Part shown: positions 11,554 through 13,589 of the stretch, in pieces
Numbering within the stretch: the first letter of the stretch is position 1
Layout of the letters: every line of letters starts with the position of its first letter
NCBI GenBank assembly: GCA_003482885.1
Contig: DMXN01000028.1
Location: 1 to 13,589 of the forward strand
DNA from: Candidatus Moraniibacteriota bacterium
GTDB lineage: Bacteria > Patescibacteriota > Minisyncoccia > Moranbacterales > UBA2206
Direction of reading: 5' to 3'
DNA length: 13,589 bases
The notes under the pieces: model-generated
Seen by the model: only the letters and a program-made list of their open reading frames with translations
What the model was told of the DNA's origin: nothing
Databases searched by the model: none
Position numbers and translations under genes: made by a program

Positions 11554-13335
11554 ATGCGAAAAATAAAAAAAACATTTAAAATTATCTTCAAAATATTTTT
11601 AGTAATTTTTGCGTTGGTTTGCGCGCTGTTTATTTTTTTCAATATTCCCGTTCGGAAGGAAAATGTCGATGCCAAATTGGGCGTGACTTTTTCGATGCGT
11701 TACGCTCAGGATATCGGGCTGGATTGGCGCGCCGCTTATGTGGCTGTTATGGATGATTTGCAGGCGAGAAAAATTCGCCTGCCGGTTTATTGGGACTTGG
11801 TGGAACCGCGAGACGGCGAATATGATTTTTCCGATTTAGATTGGCAGCTGGAAGAAGCGGAAAAAAGAAATGTTGAAATAATTTTGGTTGTCGGACAAAA
11901 AGTTCCGCGCTGGCCGGAATGCTCCATACCGGAATATTTGAAAAACGATGCCGTGAAGAGAAAAGAAAAACTCTTGGAATTTGTCGGAGTAATAACGGAA
12001 CGGTATAAAAATTCTCCGGCGGTAAAATATTGGCAGGTGGAAAACGAGCCGTTTTTAAAATTTGGCGTTTGTCCGGATTTGGATGTTAATTTACTGGATC
12101 AAGAAATCGCGACAGTGCGAAAAATCGATCCCGGCCGTAAAATTATCATTACCGATTCGGGAGAATTAAGTTTGTGGGCGCGCGCCGCCAAGCGCGCGGA
12201 TATTTTCGGCACGACGATGTATCGCACGATTCATAATAGCAAAATCGGTTTTTATACTTATCCGATCGGTCCGCGTTTTTTTCAATTTAAGTATTGGCTC
12301 AATAAAATTTTTACCGGGCAAAATAATGTGATTGTAATTGAGTTGCAGGCTGAACCGTGGATTGACGGCTGGACGACGAACAGCAGTTTGGAAGATCAAT
12401 TTGTTTCAATGAACGCGGAAAAATTAAAGGACAATCTTTCTTTCGCGAGGCAAGCGGGTTTTCCGGAAATTTATTTTTGGGGCGCGGAGTGGTGGTATTG
12501 GCTGAAAGTTCGCCAAAATCATCCGGAATTGTGGGATACGGCGAAAGAATTGTTTCGCGACAGAACAAATAATCCGATCGCGGAATTTCCCAAAGTAAAA
12601 AATGTTTTTCCGGCGAACGGAAAAAAAGAAGTAATAATCGGCGCGGAAGATCCGATTATTGTGGATTTCAATAAATCCACCAGAGGTTATTTTATAAAAT
12701 TCGTATTGGATCCGGAAAGCGAAGTCGTTTATCAAAACAATTCGGAAAAAACCCAGTTTAAGTTATTGCCGAAAGATAAAATCCGGGATGGAACCGTTTA
12801 TAAATTAAAAATTCTAGCTAAAATTTTTGGTGATGATGACGCGAATTATCGGGAAATTTACAATGGATCTTTTGAAACATTGCGCGCCGCGCCGTTAACA
12901 TGGGAAGCGGATTTTCAGTTGCGCTTGGATCAAGCTAAAAAATATACGCGCGCCAAAAAAATTATTGGAAAATATGTTGATATAAATTTGCAAACGCAGA
13001 TAATGTCTATTTTTGAAGAAGGAAAATTGTTGGATACTTTTTTGATTTCTTCCGGCAAGCGGGGCATGGGAACTCCGGTCGGCGAGCATCGGATTTACAA
13101 TAAATTTCCGCGCGCGTTTTCCAAAGCTTATGGTCTGTTTATGCCGTACTGGATGGCGATATTGCCGGACGGAAAAATGGGCATTCATGAATTGCCGGAG
13201 TGGCCGGGCGGTTACAAAGAAGGCGTCAATCATTTGGGTGTGCCGGTTTCACACGGTTGTGTTCGTTTAGGAGTCGGTCCGGCAAAAACTGTTTATGATT
13301 GGGCGGACATCGGCACGCCGGTGGTAGTGTATTAA
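11554..13335 (+). CDS. GH-A-like glycosidase / Ig-like / L,D-transpeptidase fusion
   Basis: A 593-residue envelope protein in three parts. A signal anchor (about 7-31) leads to a TIM-barrel domain (about 42-350) of the clan GH-A glycosidase type. YWQVENEPF contains the expected acid/base E165 of the NEP motif, and VIVIELQAEPW holds E263 at the place of the barrel nucleophile; VYWDLVEPRDGEYDFSDLDW is also typical. An Ig-like 'Big_5'-type domain follows (about 365-455). The end (about 470-593) is a YkuD L,D-transpeptidase with H545 in MGIHELPEW and the catalytic C569 in VSHGCVRLG. YkuD enzymes cross-link peptidoglycan stem peptides or attach proteins to them. Having both activities in one chain suggests coordinated glycan binding or cleavage and wall cross-linking, anchored at the membrane. 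All expected catalytic residues are present. The glycosidase substrate is unknown, and the barrel might only bind. The gene follows the EamA gene by 6 nt. Confidence 0.9.
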   Translation: MRKIKKTFKIIFKIFLVIFALVCALFIFFNIPVRKENVDAKLGVTFSMRYAQDIGLDWRAAYVAVMDDLQARKIRLPVYWDLVEPRDGEYDFSDLDWQLEEAEKRNVEIILVVGQKVPRWPECSIPEYLKNDAVKRKEKLLEFVGVITERYKNSPAVKYWQVENEPFLKFGVCPDLDVNLLDQEIATVRKIDPGRKIIITDSGELSLWARAAKRADIFGTTMYRTIHNSKIGFYTYPIGPRFFQFKYWLNKIFTGQNNVIVIELQAEPWIDGWTTNSSLEDQFVSMNAEKLKDNLSFARQAGFPEIYFWGAEWWYWLKVRQNHPELWDTAKELFRDRTNNPIAEFPKVKNVFPANGKKEVIIGAEDPIIVDFNKSTRGYFIKFVLDPESEVVYQNNSEKTQFKLLPKDKIRDGTVYKLKILAKIFGDDDANYREIYNGSFETLRAAPLTWEADFQLRLDQAKKYTRAKKIIGKYVDINLQTQIMSIFEEGKLLDTFLISSGKRGMGTPVGEHRIYNKFPRAFSKAYGLFMPYWMAILPDGKMGIHELPEWPGGYKEGVNHLGVPVSHGCVRLGVGPAKTVYDWADIGTPVVVY

Positions 13336-13351
13336 AAAATTTTATTTATTT

Positions 13352-13395
13352 CTCTTCTCCCTTCGGGAGAAGGTGCCCGAAGGGCGGATGAGGGA
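13352..13395. repeat. hairpin-rich repeat, left inverted copy
   Basis: The copy starts with an 8-bp hairpin (CTTCTCCC at 13354-13361, loop TTC, GGGAGAAG at 13365-13372), followed by a second one (GCCC-GAA-GGGC) and the end TGAGGGA. The same element recurs inverted at 13459-13507. It lies 16 nt after the stop of the transpeptidase gene and could end or shield its mRNA, but no T-run follows. Confidence 0.7.
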
Positions 13396-13458
13396 GTGGC
13401 GTATAAATATAGAGAAAACTAATTTTGTAGTTGGATTTATTTTTTGCATAAAACCCTT

Positions 13459-13507
13459 TCCCTCACCTGTCGCGAGCGCGCGACATCCTCTCCCGAAGGG
13501 AGAGGAG
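13459..13507. repeat. hairpin-rich repeat, right inverted copy
   Basis: Read on the - strand this is the same element as 13352-13395: the outer hairpin CCTCTCCC-GAA-GGGAGAGG (13487-13505) and the TCCCTCA end (13459-13465) are conserved. The inner hairpin has a different sequence (TCGCG...CGCGA, 13470-13483) in place of GCCC/GGGC. The two copies are separated by 63 nt of AT-rich DNA without a gene. The right copy ends just before the last partial gene. Confidence 0.7.
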
Positions 13508-13523
13508 AATGTTAGAAATTTCA

Positions 13524-13589
13524 ATGACAAAATTTTATAAATCTTTAGCATTAATATTTTTCATCGCTATTTTATTTGGCGGTTTTTTT
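13524..13589 (+). CDS. start of a secreted or membrane protein (3' end outside window)
   Basis: An open frame from ATG 13524 runs to the window end: MTKFYKSLALIF followed by FIAILFGGFF. A basic N-terminus followed by a hydrophobic stretch is typical of a signal peptide or a first membrane helix. An in-frame ATG at 13509 would add five residues. AGGAG at 13503-13507, inside the repeat, is 16 nt from ATG 13524 and 1 nt from ATG 13509, so it does not decide the start. Family not recognisable from 22 residues. Confidence 0.55.
   Translation, partial: MTKFYKSLALIFFIAILFGGFF

Noticed and set aside
13352..13507. CRISPR array
   Set aside because: Only two copies, in inverted orientation and with imperfect identity; there is no regular spacer series and no cas gene.

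Overview
The window reads as a piece of a Candidate Phyla Radiation (Patescibacteria, Parcubacteria-like) genome, probably metagenomic. The grounds are the AT-rich A/T-ending codon use, the many surface and type IV pilus genes, and short palindromic elements inserted in frame in genes (encoding PSFAKATAG-like and VETPRLGVST-like tags), which I recall from such genomes. TGA ends at least two genes (495 and 2970), so the TGA-as-glycine code of Gracilibacteria/SR1 is not used. Every convincing gene is on the + strand. No tRNA, rRNA or CRISPR array was seen. The lineage is an inference.

Layout. 1-1480: the C-terminal end of a surface protein cut by the window edge, fused by an ATGA overlap to an N-terminally truncated ORF6N (KilA-N-like) gene with a 16-bp perfect palindrome at the junction, then a one-TM protein of unknown function carrying an in-frame repeat insertion. 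1481-2190: a membrane-anchored DUF1566 (C-type-lectin-like) protein whose last 50 codons switch to GC-rich, C/G-ending codons, as a diversity-generating-retroelement (DGR) variable region would look; no reverse transcriptase or template repeat is in the window. 2191-4609: an accessory island between two copies of a 25-bp sequence. It holds a REP-like palindrome, a REP-associated tyrosine transposase (RAYT) with a second copy of the same palindrome inside its coding sequence, an AbiEi/AbiEii toxin-antitoxin operon with a good promoter, and the last codons of a second, otherwise lost, DUF1566-type gene.

4638-7394: a secreted two-repeat plus LamG protein, and an AAA/DUF4143 ATPase with a promoter overlapped by a perfect inverted repeat. 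7422-13335: a co-directional run of a minimal membrane histidine kinase, a single-domain response regulator, the type IV pilus ATPase PilB, an EamA/DMT transporter, and a three-part envelope protein (clan GH-A-like barrel, Ig-like domain, YkuD L,D-transpeptidase). 13336-13589: two long inverted copies of a hairpin-rich repeat, then the first 22 codons of a probably secreted protein.

Together the window is mainly a cell-surface locus (adhesin-like proteins, pilus motor, wall remodelling, a small two-component system) interrupted by mobile and defence cargo. The observations most worth following are the DGR-like DUF1566 tail, the REP element inside its own likely mobiliser, the remnant and direct repeat bounding the AbiE island, and the glycosidase/L,D-transpeptidase fusion.
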